A program made the position numbers and the translations under genes. 64,000 bases of DNA, taken from NCBI GenBank assembly GCA_951812505.1, contig CATOSI010000002.1, forward strand, positions 248,001-312,000, written 5' to 3'. Source of the stretch: an uncultured Dehalococcoidia bacterium. GTDB lineage: Bacteria > Chloroflexota > Dehalococcoidia > Lucifugimonadales > UBA1123. The notes under the pieces are model-generated. The model was not told the origin of the DNA. It did not search any database and saw only the letters and a program-made list of their open reading frames with translations. Every line of letters starts with the position of its first letter. Within the stretch, counting starts at the first letter, position 1. Below are positions 26,970-36,377 of this stretch, piece after piece.

Positions 26970-27642
26970 GGGTGTAATTTCCATACTGAACATCTGCAGC
27001 CGTGGGGCACTGCCCTGAAAGGAATGTTGGCACTTACATTTCCCATTTCCGTCATCCGCCACAACGGCCTTTACATAACGGCTCTAATGCGAATGGCTGA
27101 AAGGCTCGAAGACGCGTCGATTGTCAGGATAATAGAGTGCAACGCCTATGAATTGGAGACCAAATCCTATCAGTATCAGCACAAGGCCGGAGTATGCGGT
27201 TGGTCGATTAATTCGGACTGAACATCAGAATCCACTACACCGGGAGGCCGTATCAGATTTGCAGGCGGTGATCTCACCCCAGCCCAGCAAGGGCGATGGA
27301 ACAGCAACGGGTCTCGTGCCAAAATCATAGCACTCGACAGGTGCGTGATAGGATAGATATCCGCCGAAGTTAACCGATGCAGGATTCCAACTGAGCCTCA
27401 TTGGCTCGCTGACGCTGGCTTCAGCAACTTACAGTAACGCGCTGCCGGAGGCTCTGGTCACACAGCCAGCGGCAGCTTAATGGAACTAAAAGGTTGACAA
27501 ACTCCCACACCTCTTGACGGGATACTGCTTCGGAGGGCTTAACGCGTTAAATGATGTTGGATGGAGGTAGAATCAATGACTCTCTTATGGTGAACTTGGA
27601 GCAGAATCTCTACTTGTGGCATAAGAACCAAGTGCCCGGAAG
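26970..27642. other. 670-base gap with no supported gene
   Basis: Open frames here are short and have non-coding composition. AACGCGTT at 27540-27547 is an 8-bp palindrome. A short stretch with GGAGGTAG before ATG near 27577 opens only five codons. It is probably decayed DNA upstream of the SDR remnant. Confidence 0.5.
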
Positions 27643-27903
27643 ATGGTGGACCACGGAATAACAGACGAGGAAGCCAAGCACGCCTTAAGCCATATCGTCA
27701 CCTTCTTTGAGGAGGGCTATCCTCTCAAGCGCGCAGGTACGTCCGAAGACATTGCCTACGCCACGGTGTACCTGGCTTCCGACGAGAGCCCTCATATCGC
27801 CGGCGAGAATATTGTCGTCGATACCGAGATTACAATAGGCAGGAACGCCAAATTGCAGGTGGAAGGAGGCACCTCGATGCAGAGGGCCATGTCTGGGGCC
27901 TAG
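27643..27903 (+). pseudogene. C-terminal remnant of an SDR dehydrogenase
   Basis: The 86-residue frame contains YPLKRAGTSEDIAYATVYLA, SDESPHIAGENIVVDTEITI and GRN, which is the usual end of classical short-chain dehydrogenases (substrate loop, then the IxGxxxxVDGG-type strand, here VDTEI). The NAD-binding and catalytic parts are missing upstream, so the gene is truncated. It lies just before an intact aldo/keto reductase. Confidence 0.75.
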
Positions 27904-27926
27904 CGGTTCAGTTGTGGAGGTCATGC

Positions 27927-28979
27927 ATGTCAAGCGCACTGGAACAGCGCTCCTTCGGGCGTACTGGTGAGAAAGTCAGTGTTATCGGCCTGGGTGGGGC
28001 CGCTCTATACAAACACTCCTACGAGCTAGGTGTAGCGACCGTCAAGCACGCCATCGACCTGGGCGTGTCGTATTTCGACACGTCGCCCGCTTACGGTAGA
28101 GCGGGCGCGGATGGCAGTTGGACCGATAGGGGCATGTCCCAGTTGATTATGGGTGAGGGGCTTGACGGGACCACGAGACCGCATCTCCTTGCGACAAAAT
28201 TAATTAACTATACAACCGAGGTGAGGGGCTCGACATCGCGATCTCTGCTTGCGACAAGTCCAATTGGCTATCGCACGGTAGAAGACTGTCGCGCCCAACT
28301 GCTCGACAACCTACGTGCACTGCGTCGCGATAGCGTCGACATACTCTTGGGCCACGACATGGAGAAGGCGAAGGCCTGGGAACCCGACGCGCAGGATGAC
28401 GACGAGCTCCTGGACCTCGATAAGGAGCACGACTTCGCGAACGCAACCATCATCCAGGCGCTTCATGAAGCAAAGGGGCAAGGGCTGTGCAGCTACATTG
28501 GTCTCGGTTCAAACCGGTCCGCTGCTTTGGCACATGTTTTACGTCGGGTAGACCTCGATATGTGTCTATCGGCCGGCGAGTATTCGCTGCTGGACCGCCG
28601 TTCCCCGCAGAAGCTGCTGCCGGTCATTCGTGAGCGGGGAATCCCCTATGTCATAGGAGGTATCTTCAAACGTGATCTGGGCGTGTCAGATGACGCGTCG
28701 CCATTTCAGCTCGCCTCAAAGGGCCCACTAGCTTCGGTTGGAGCAGTGTTCTCAGATGAGCGACTCATCAAGCTGGCCCAGACTACCGGTATTTCGATCG
28801 CGGCATTGACGGTCCGTTTCTTGATTGCCAATAGGGAACTGTCGTCTATCCTGGTGGGTGCATCCACACCCGGGGAGATCGAGGAGAGCGTCGTAGCCGC
28901 GCAGGCAGGTCCGCTACCGCCCGACATTCATCAGACCCTTGAAGAGTTGCATGAGGGCGGTAATGTTCAAGAAGCTTGA
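27927..28979 (+). CDS. aldo/keto reductase family protein
   Basis: 350 residues from ATG 27927, with GGAGGT 6 bases upstream (the frame opens at 27912). It folds as a TIM barrel using NADPH. Catalytic tetrad candidates are Asp and Tyr in SYFDTSPAYGRAG, Lys in LLATKLINY, and His in VDILLGHDMEKA. VEDCRAQLLDNLRALRRDSV and GLGSNRSAALAHVL fit the L-fucose/galactose dehydrogenase-like subgroup, and the substrate is probably a sugar or sugar-like aldehyde. A small insertion (KAWEPDAQDDDELLDLDKEH) follows the His. The gene is intact. Confidence 0.9.
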   Translation: MSSALEQRSFGRTGEKVSVIGLGGAALYKHSYELGVATVKHAIDLGVSYFDTSPAYGRAGADGSWTDRGMSQLIMGEGLDGTTRPHLLATKLINYTTEVRGSTSRSLLATSPIGYRTVEDCRAQLLDNLRALRRDSVDILLGHDMEKAKAWEPDAQDDDELLDLDKEHDFANATIIQALHEAKGQGLCSYIGLGSNRSAALAHVLRRVDLDMCLSAGEYSLLDRRSPQKLLPVIRERGIPYVIGGIFKRDLGVSDDASPFQLASKGPLASVGAVFSDERLIKLAQTTGISIAALTVRFLIANRELSSILVGASTPGEIEESVVAAQAGPLPPDIHQTLEELHEGGNVQEA

Positions 28980-29039
28980 TTCGAGATTGTGGACACGTTC
29001 CATGATTCGATTGACATAAAAAGTATAGGGCGAACAAAT

Positions 29040-29325
29040 CTATCCTGAAGCTAACTCTGCCGCGAACGATGTCGGCAGCGTCCACACGCCCTGACGGCAA
29101 TTTATCGAGATCGGTTCCAGCCGGTGCAGGTTCTGGCACACCCACAGCCACCTGCCCACCGAAAAGTCCCCATAGGGGTCCGGTGAGATCATCGCATCAT
29201 ATTCAGGGACCTCTCCAGGTTCCTCGTATCCGCGGCAGCCGACCAGACCGTCGGAGTCCCGGTCCGCCCACCACTTGCATGCACTCGACCAGACGGTCGG
29301 TCGCCACGACCGCGCCTTTCGGCAT
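29040..29325 (-). pseudogene. possible ASCH-like domain remnant, frameshifted
   Basis: Two minus-strand frames join: MPKGAVVATDRLVECMQV (from 29325), then after a shift near 29262 WADRDSDGLVGCRGYEEPGE and DPYGDFSVGRWLWVCQNLHR, ending LEPISINCRQGVWTLP. The order, a GAVVAxxxLVxC strand, then YGDxSxGRxxWxLxxxxRL and QGxWxLP, resembles ASCH-type proteins. No start region is intact. The family call is tentative. Confidence 0.4.
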
Positions 29326-29390
29326 CGAGTGAGGGCTGCTCGCAATCGACCTACAGACTGTAGAGATTTCGAAGGGGCAATAAGAGTTCG

Positions 29391-30032
29391 CTACCCGTTC
29401 TCCGCAGTCAAATCGTTCTGAGCCGACAGCAACTGCCAACTCACAAGCCAAAGGCAGCCATAAAGAATCCCCTCCGCAAGTCGCTGCAACAATCCCCGCC
29501 ACTCAGCGAAGTCGGGCACCAGCGCCAGTGAGTAGAGCGTGATGAAGACCCCAGCCAAGGTCAACCATCCCAGTCTCCTGACTGGCGCAATCCCTTTGTT
29601 GAAGAATAGAAGGACCAGTCCCAATGTCGTTATGGGAAGGGTTATGGCGCTTACGACGTTATGGATATTCTGGGAAAGACTGCCTTCGACGGGACAACCT
29701 ATATCGCAAGGGAAAATGGCAGAGGCAACATAGACCACCGGTTCCGCAACGAGCAGCCAGCAGCCCACTCGACTGACTCCCGTCAACCCTGTACTTGGCG
29801 CAACCGCCAGCAGCAGGACGAAACCGAGCAGACCCAAAGGGAGAAACCCGAAATAGCCGATCTGCCAGCTCCAGGCAGAACCCATGGCATTCAATTCACT
29901 GATGTACTGGCTGATATGGCTGTAGTCGGTCTTTAGGGAAGCGCCCCCGAACAATACGACGAGATAGAATAAAGGAAGCGCCGTAGGGAGCCAGCGTCTA
30001 TTCGTCCAGAGTCTATTTCCTGCTTCCCGCAC
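29391..30032 (-). CDS. DUF998 membrane protein
   Basis: 213 residues with six membrane helices (for example WLPTALPLFYLVVLFGGASL, IGYFGFLPLGLLGFVLLLAV, ILYGCLWLVSWQLLSA). The hallmark HISQYISELNAMGSAW in the first loop, FPCDIGCP, and IHNVVSAITLPI are those of DUF998 proteins, which are of unknown function and act in the inner membrane. The gene is intact and alone. Confidence 0.85.
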   Translation of the reverse strand: MREAGNRLWTNRRWLPTALPLFYLVVLFGGASLKTDYSHISQYISELNAMGSAWSWQIGYFGFLPLGLLGFVLLLAVAPSTGLTGVSRVGCWLLVAEPVVYVASAIFPCDIGCPVEGSLSQNIHNVVSAITLPITTLGLVLLFFNKGIAPVRRLGWLTLAGVFITLYSLALVPDFAEWRGLLQRLAEGILYGCLWLVSWQLLSAQNDLTAENG

Positions 30033-30267
30033 GCTCGAAATCTCCCGAGAGTCGCACCACGGCGCCTACTGTTTGTGCCGCAGCCACTTCAACTACTATT
30101 TTAGCACGCGGTCAATCCAGCCTGGCGTGGCAGGACAGGCCTGACTTCCGGGGGTGAGTCCGTCACTGCGGGGCACGGAAGACAGTTCAGTCACTCTGCA
30201 GCGGCATTCGCCGGCAGGTTCCCCTCCATGCCTCTGTGCTGACTCCGGTAACCCTCGGGGAAGCTGT

Positions 30268-31534
30268 TCAATACTGATGCGGTGCAGTGGCATCGTCTTC
30301 AGGACCGGTCGGAAGGTCGCGAAGACTCCATACCGGGGTGAACAGGAGCCAGACAATCCCCAACATCTCGCCGGCAGCGCCGATAAACAGGGTCGGCCTG
30401 AAGCCTATGGCCTCGTCCCCATCACGCCTCCTATCAGAGCGCCGATAGGGACGAGGCCCACCTCGAGGGTGTTCATCGCGCCGTGCATGCGTCCCTGGAG
30501 ACGGAGTGGCGTGTACACCTGTCTCAGGCTCACATGGCTGACGCTGTAGACAGTAGCCCCTATTCCGAAGAAGAACATCGCCGTCGTCGATACTAATGTC
30601 GCGGCAATGACCGGGCCTCCCGCAAGGGGAGTCGCCATGTCAGTCAGCCCTAGTACAACGACACCGAAAACCAAGGCCCGGCCTGCGCCTGCCCACCGGA
30701 TGACCCGGGCAGAGACGAACGCACCCGCCAGAAAGCCGACGATGGACACCGAGAACGTCGTTCCGAATGCGAGCGGTCCGATCCCAAGGCTTTGGCTAAC
30801 GTACAGTAACCACACCGACTCGAACATCGCATTGAATACGGACAGTCCGACGACGACACCCGCGATGGGAAGCAGGACTTCGCTCCGCACAATCAGCTTG
30901 AGACCCTCCATGGCGTCACCTATGAACTGGGATTCTTCGGTGGACGGCACGGACCCTGGTTCCGGCGTTCGGATCGTCCGGATCGCTACGGCGGACATGA
31001 CGAAGGTCACAGCATCCACTATCAGCGCAACGGGGGCGCCGAGCACACGTATCAGTATGCCCGTGATTCCCGGACCGACGAGCGGCCGACTTCGAGCTTG
31101 CCATTGGCCTCCACCAGTTCGTCCCGGCCAACAGTGTCGGGAGCATGGGGCCTGTTAGCCACGGTGAAGAGCCTGCTGAAAGCGCCCATTGCAAATGCCA
31201 CAAAATACAGGTGCCAGATGTTGAGCAAATGAAATACGGCCGCAATCGGTACCGTGCATATCAGAAATGCTCGTCCGTAGTCGGCGGCAATCATCACAGG
31301 GCGCTTTTTCACACGATCAACCCATACCCCTGTCCCAAGTCCAAACATGAGTGCGGGGATGCTGCCTGCCGCGGCCAGGAGGCCCATCTGAAGTGGCGTT
31401 GCGTCCAGGGCCAGAACTGCGGCAAGCGGCAGGGCCAGGAAGGTGATCTGGGAGCCGATACCAGATACCGTACTTCCAATCCACAGTCTCACGAAGTCGG
31501 CGTGCTGCCAGAGACCTGTAAGCGGTAATCGCAT
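30268..31534 (-). pseudogene. MFS exporter broken by two frameshifts
   Basis: An EntS-like major facilitator. From ATG 31534 (MRLPLTGLWQHADFVRLWIG) the first five helices run to about 31075, where the frame is lost at EVGRSS; the next frame resumes with VGPGITGILIRVLGAPVALI. That frame runs to GVMGTRP at 30405, and a third carries the end (IGFRPTLFIGAAGEMLGIVW) to 30268. Two independent indels suggest a dead gene rather than one error. The motif A-like loop GTGVWVDRVKKRPVM is present. The 320 bases to the divergent kinase-like gene hold nothing clear. Confidence 0.85.
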
Positions 31535-31853
31535 CGCTGATACTTCTGCCCCTCGGGCGCGTGAAGCGTCCGTTTCGACTGTGCTGAACTTGGTGTGTAG
31601 TGTCCTGAAAGCCGAGATGTCGTTCGGCCGTCCCGGGAATCCTATCACTGCCGGGACTGAGATAGATTGCAATAACCCCAGTTATACGGAGCACGCACAC
31701 ACCGCCTCAATAACGGTCTTCACAACAGGATGTGATACTATGCGGAGCAGGCATTCGCGGTTCTTCCTGCGATGTCTGGGCAGACAGCTTTCACGACATG
31801 GAACTCAATTGCGCCGGAGTACGCCATTTCGCCAGCGAGAGAGTGGATTGTAC

Positions 31854-32765
31854 ATGGGGCCTTTCCTTAACGACAACCTCCTGGATCAATACATTCGAAC
31901 CGTGTACCCGAACGGAGTCACCCGTAATCGGGACCTGCTCTGGGATTGGCGGCTTTCAAGGGTGGAGCGAGTATTCCTCGATGGGGGCGGCACTTTCATT
32001 CTCAAGAGGAGCAGACATCCCCTGACCGACGAGGCACGCGTGATACACAGTCTCCGGGAATCCGATGTGCCCGTGCCTGAGCTGGTCATGTCGTGTGTTG
32101 ATGAAGACATCCTCACGATGATCCTTGAGGACCTTGGACCGCCGGTACGCCAGCCCACTCTCAGTGAGGCCGCTTCGGCCGCCGTTGCGTTACACAGGAC
32201 GGCACCGCCAGAATGGCTGCCGGTTCTGGACGAGGCTGCACTGAGGATGCTACCCGCCAGGATCCGTCGCGGTGTCGAAGACCTGACGTCATCTGGACGA
32301 TGGCAGGAGGTGGACGAGGTTTGCGCCCTGCTCGACAGGATAATCGCATGCGCTCCCCGGATAAGCCGCGGGGCATCGACTCCGCCATTCGGACTCTGCC
32401 ACAGCGAGTTTCACCCAACGAGTCTGCATGTCGGTACGCATAGGACCGCGGTCGTCGACTGGGCAAGGGCGTTCATAGGCCCCGGACTTCTTGATCTCGC
32501 GTCTTACGGCGGGACCATTGATCCCCCGGACCCGGCTGCCTGCCGTTCACTCATCGAGGCTTATCGAGCAGCCGGGGGATCAGAAGAGGCGACCGACCAG
32601 CGGGGCGGTCTTCCGGCACAGGATTGGGCGATTGTCTGGCACAGGCTCTGGGCAGTGGACTGGCATGTCGAAAGTTGCAATACATGGATGACAGAACGGG
32701 AGCTGGACTCAATATGGCAGTCTGCCGTGGAGAGACATCTGGGTGAGGCCGCGAGTTTCATTTAG
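31854..32765 (+). CDS. APH-family phosphotransferase-like protein with altered catalytic loop
   Basis: 303 residues from ATG 31854 (the frame is open back to 31443, without coding quality). It has the aminoglycoside phosphotransferase fold: FLDGGGTFILKRS (nucleotide Lys), MILEDLG hinge, then the catalytic loop LCHSEFHPTSLHVG and the metal site AVVDWARAFIGPGLLDLA. The usual HxDxxxxN reads HSEFHPTS, so the catalytic Asp is Glu and the Asn is Ser. It may phosphorylate a small molecule weakly or act as a binding protein. It is not a recognised resistance gene. Confidence 0.8.
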   Translation: MGPFLNDNLLDQYIRTVYPNGVTRNRDLLWDWRLSRVERVFLDGGGTFILKRSRHPLTDEARVIHSLRESDVPVPELVMSCVDEDILTMILEDLGPPVRQPTLSEAASAAVALHRTAPPEWLPVLDEAALRMLPARIRRGVEDLTSSGRWQEVDEVCALLDRIIACAPRISRGASTPPFGLCHSEFHPTSLHVGTHRTAVVDWARAFIGPGLLDLASYGGTIDPPDPAACRSLIEAYRAAGGSEEATDQRGGLPAQDWAIVWHRLWAVDWHVESCNTWMTERELDSIWQSAVERHLGEAASFI

Positions 32766-33013
32766 ACTGAACGTCTACTCCGGGAACTAGGACTGGCGCT
32801 GGCGGAGATATCCGCTCGGCTCACTCTACCAGCCGTCTGGTAACTCGTTCGTGCGCTCACAGCATCCATCGCCTCCGGCCACCCAGCCCCCGGCGTCGGC
32901 GTCGAAGATGAAAGTGAATTCGGTGTCGTTTCCGCCGTCCGCAAATACCACTAGTACCATTTCCACATATATTTGACAGAGACAAGAAATAGGTTAGTCT
33001 TCTGCATGATCCT

Positions 33014-34175
33014 ATGAGGAGAATATACGAGGACATGCCCGCTCTCAAGTACAAGGTGGTGTTGAATGAGTCGGAACGGACCCGTCTCAAGCAGATAGCG
33101 AGTCGTGGCGAGGCCTCTGCCCGTAAGGTCAAGCGAGCGCTGGCGTTGCTGAAGGCAGACGAAGGTTTGCCCGACGATGACATAGCGAGCGGACTGTTGA
33201 TAAGCGCGTCCACAGTGGGGCGTGTGCGCACGCGGTTCGTCAAGGAGGGACTCGACAGCGCGCTCAACGAGCGCCCGCGACCCGGACAGAGACGTAAGTT
33301 GGACGGCAGAGCCCAAGCGCATCTGATAGCCATCGCGTGCAGCGACGCGCCCTCCGGCCATGCGAACTGGACACTCCAACTGCTTGCCGACAAGGTGGTG
33401 GCACTCGGTTTAGCAGAGAGCGTCTCCCTTGAGACGGTGCGCCAGACGCTCAAAAAAACGAACTTAAGCCGTGGAAGAAGAAACAGTGGTGTATCCCCGA
33501 AGTAAGTGGGGAGTTCGTGGCTCGGATGGAGGACGTACTGGACTTGTACCACCAAGACTACGACCCGAACCATCCGGTGGTCTGTTTTGACGAAACATCC
33601 AAGCAACTGGTAGCTGGTAAAAGACCAACCATCGCGGCCAGAGCGGGTCGGATGGAACGATATGACTACGAGTACAAGCGAAACGGAACCCGAAACCTGT
33701 TCATGTTCTGTGAGCCCAAGGGTGGGTGGAGACACGTGGAGGTGACCGAGCGACGCACCGCTGTGGACTTCGCTCATCAGATGAAGTGGCTGGTTGATAA
33801 GGCGTACCCTGACGCAGAGGTGGTGCGGTTGGTGATGGACAATCTCAATACTCACAAATTAGGATCGCTCTACGAAGCGTTCGCGCCATCCGAGGCTAGG
33901 CGCATCGCCAAGCGCCTGGAATTGCACTACACGCCGAAGCACGGCAGTTGGCTGAATCCTGTCCTGAGCCTGCCGAAGGGATGGCCGAGATAGAGTTGAG
34001 TGTCTTCGGCAACCGGTGTCTCAAACGCAGAATCGGCGACGAGGCGGTACTGAAGCGAGAGGTCGCGGCGCTGGAACATGAGCGCAATGAGGCTGGCGCT
34101 ATCATAGACTGGCGCTTCTCTACTCAGGACGCTCGCCCTAAACTTCAACACGTCTATCCATCATATACAGATTGA
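33014..34175 (+). pseudogene. IS630 transposase, two frames plus disrupted C-terminus
   Basis: The first frame (33014-33505) is the helix-turn-helix part (LNESERTRLKQIASRGEASA, LLISASTVGRVRTRFVKEGL). The catalytic part continues in the -1 frame from a run of seven A near 33452 (ELKPWKKKQWCIPEVSGEFV, then VVCFDETSKQLVAGKRP and VVRLVMDNLNTHK) with the first two DDE Asp residues. After PKHGSWLN a 23-base insertion shifts the frame; the true end (MAEIELSVFGNRCLKRRI, with the last Glu) is in another frame to 34175. The A7 shift may be programmed; the insertion is inactivating. Confidence 0.9.
33958..33980. repeat. 23-base insertion in the transposase gene
   Basis: Comparison with IS630 proteins (GSWLN directly followed by MAEIE) shows 23 extra bases, CCTGTCCTGAGCCTGCCGAA then GGG. 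The unit resembles a short GTCCTGAGCxTGxCGAAGG repeat that I recall as common in genomes of this phylum, where it yields SLSKG- or PEPAEG-like peptides. Here it acts as a small spreading insertion. Confidence 0.6.
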
Positions 34176-34436
34176 AATGGTACTAGGCACTTAAGGAATC
34201 CGGATAGTCTGTGGACTGGACGCTAAACGCCGTTCGGAGAGGTGCGTCGCTCCAAAGCTGAAGAGGCTCCCTGGAGGGCGAATTTGCTGTACTGCGCGCT
34301 TAATTTGGCGAGACTCGGAAATCGGGCCAAAATATGCCTAAGGTCGCCGCCTCATTTGTAGCTGGCTCAGCTATGAGGGCGACCACCGCTTATTGACTAT
34401 GTCGGCCGTCTGTTACGGATGGTGCGCCCCGACCCA

Positions 34437-36158
34437 CTAAAGGGTATCAGTACGATTGGAGTTCACGGACCCTATGTCGGCACGAAGCCGCCGAAGATGC
34501 ATTCGTCTGTTCTCACCGCCGGTCACTGGAACCAGCCATGACGCGCCTAGAAAATCCGTCGCCTGGATCTGGTCGAGGTTTGAGAGGGCGAAGGGCGTGC
34601 CGATCGGGCTCTCGCTTTCGCGCTCCATCTGTGTCGCGACCCGGAAGAAGACGCGCTCCTGTGCATCGGTGTCGAAGACGAAGAGGGCGAGGGGCGGGTC
34701 GCTGGGCTCCCCCCACTTATGTCCGGACTGAAAGAACCGCTGGTACAGGGCGACCTTGGCCCTCGCCCGGTCTCGCGTGATGCCGCGGCGCTCCAGTTCC
34801 AGGACAACGGAAATCCATCGCGTGCCGCCATCGGACACGTACCGGATCCGTCCGGTCGCGTCGGGCTCGACCTTCGCGCCGTTCGCCGCGTGGTTCGACC
34901 GCAGGATTGCACGCTCAGGCGGTTCCAGCTCGCTGAGGTAGTAGCCGGGAGTGGCCTTCGCGGACTTTGCGAGTTCGGCCATCAGCCTCTGCACCGTTTT
35001 CGTGTGGGCGCTCTGGTCGCGAAGCGTACTTATCTGGCGCCCATACATCCTGCCCTGCTTAGTCGTGTCCACGCTCCACGTGCCGAAGGCGGGCGCGACT
35101 CGATCCCGGTTTGATACATAGCGGATGCCGTCATCTGTCAGAGCATAGTCCTCTCCCTTATCGCTGGTGAGGCTTGTCACCAGGCCGTGCTCTGTCAGGG
35201 GCGTTAGCATCTGGCTGACCCGCTGTGTTGAGGCGTCGGCCAGTCCGGGCAGATGTGTCCGGCTGACCAGGCGCCAGTCCGCTATGACGTCCAGAAGTCT
35301 CTTCTCGGCCGAGGTGAGGTGAAACGCAGGGTGGGCGGCGGCCAGGGTCTCCGGGTCCAGGTCCGCCGGCGCGGCCCCGCGACCTCGCGGCTTGGCTGGC
35401 GCGGCCCTCGACTTCGCTGGCAGCCGTTGGACGAGATCTGGCAGACTGATGACGAGTTCATCGTCTGAAGGCGTCCCCCATGTGCGCCGACGCGTCATCA
35501 CTATGTTTTTTTCCTGGGCGCAGAAGGCGGGCAGACTAGGCTTGGCGGCCATTATTTCATACGCATATCGCCAGGCCGCCGCCGCGGCCGTTACTACGAG
35601 GACGGCATCCGGCCGCTCTCCATGTACCCGACCGATGGCATACCACCTGTGTCGGAACCCGGTTGCGGTCTGCTGGCGTCCAACGCGGACGACTCCGATC
35701 GCAGGCCCTGACTCCAGCCGGATCATGGCGTCGTAGGGTCCGGTCGTGAAGTGGTCCATTTCTGCTGAGCAGTACTCCGTGTGCTCGATCATAAGGGCCG
35801 CCAGCGTGTAGATGACGGCCAGGGCGTCTATCCTTCTGACCAGGGCACCGAAAACCGTCGGGCGGACCGGCCGCACTTCAGAGAACGCCTCGGGCTCCAT
35901 GTCCAGATCGTCAGCAGCTTCTTTGATTCCATCGATTGTGGGAATGAGTCGCTCGCGTCGGTGCGTCAGCCCTCCCAGATCCACCTGGTGAGGCAAACTG
36001 GACACCAGGCCCCGCTTGCGCAGCAACTTCACCTGATTGTAGATCGTACTCCTCGACCTCCCGGTGAACCGGATTAGCTCGCCGCTGCTCGCAAGGGGCA
36101 GGCGGCAAATGTGGTGGAGCAGCTCTAGGTGGTCGATAGGTATGCTGGACTGGGACAC
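34437..36158 (-). CDS. replication-relaxation family protein
   Basis: 573 residues from a GTG at 36158, chosen because GGAGGTGA lies just upstream; the frame opens at 36269. Two winged-helix units are visible: SGELIRFTGRSRSTIYNQVK at the N-terminus, and RLVSRTHLPGLADASTQRVS followed by TPLTEHGLVTSLTSDKGEDY past the middle. The C-terminus holds ALYQRFFQSGHKWGEPSDPP and ALFVFDTDAQERVFF, the conserved part of the replication-relaxation family of plasmids and integrative elements, thought to act in relaxosome or replication start. CCACCTTAAGGGA lies 19 bases upstream. Confidence 0.8.
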   Translation of the reverse strand: MSQSSIPIDHLELLHHICRLPLASSGELIRFTGRSRSTIYNQVKLLRKRGLVSSLPHQVDLGGLTHRRERLIPTIDGIKEAADDLDMEPEAFSEVRPVRPTVFGALVRRIDALAVIYTLAALMIEHTEYCSAEMDHFTTGPYDAMIRLESGPAIGVVRVGRQQTATGFRHRWYAIGRVHGERPDAVLVVTAAAAAWRYAYEIMAAKPSLPAFCAQEKNIVMTRRRTWGTPSDDELVISLPDLVQRLPAKSRAAPAKPRGRGAAPADLDPETLAAAHPAFHLTSAEKRLLDVIADWRLVSRTHLPGLADASTQRVSQMLTPLTEHGLVTSLTSDKGEDYALTDDGIRYVSNRDRVAPAFGTWSVDTTKQGRMYGRQISTLRDQSAHTKTVQRLMAELAKSAKATPGYYLSELEPPERAILRSNHAANGAKVEPDATGRIRYVSDGGTRWISVVLELERRGITRDRARAKVALYQRFFQSGHKWGEPSDPPLALFVFDTDAQERVFFRVATQMERESESPIGTPFALSNLDQIQATDFLGASWLVPVTGGENRRMHLRRLRADIGSVNSNRTDTL

Positions 36159-36337
36159 GATGTCACCTCCTCCAGGCCACCTTAAGGGATAGTCGATTTT
36201 GTGATCAGATTTCGCGGGACCTTTTTGACATGACGCGTCTTCTGTACAGCCAGGGCTGGTCAACGCCAATTATTTTGGCCGCTTGTGCGCCAGTTATTCT
36301 GTCCACTCAGGGTCCTGTGTAACTGTCGTTAATCACA

Positions 36338-36363
36338 GGCCGGTGTATTGACGGCCGGTGTAT
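36338..36363. repeat. 11-bp direct repeat with 15-bp period near a TATAAT box
   Basis: GGCCGGTGTAT occurs at 36338-36348 and 36353-36363. The second copy runs into TATAATGGAGG, which contains a -10-like box and a ribosome site. TTGAC lies between the copies but too near to act as -35. It may be an operator. Confidence 0.35.
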
Positions 36364-36377
36364 AATGGAGGTGCGAG

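Larger units (their letters stand above)
32954..34183 (+). mobile_element. IS630-family insertion sequence (defective)
   Basis: A 1230-base element with terminal repeats GTACCATTTC at 32954-32963 and GAAATGGTAC at 34174-34183, flanked on both sides by TA (32952-32953 and 34184-34185), the target duplication of IS630/Tc1-type elements. It carries one two-frame transposase. A 23-base insertion destroys the reading frame near the end. The DNA left of the element holds a minus-strand coding-like scrap (FADGGNDTEFTFIFDADAGG) that the insertion may have cut. Confidence 0.88.

Noticed and set aside
32857-33855. A 332-codon minus-strand ORF across the IS630 element
   Set aside because: It is antisense to the transposase and has no known motif.
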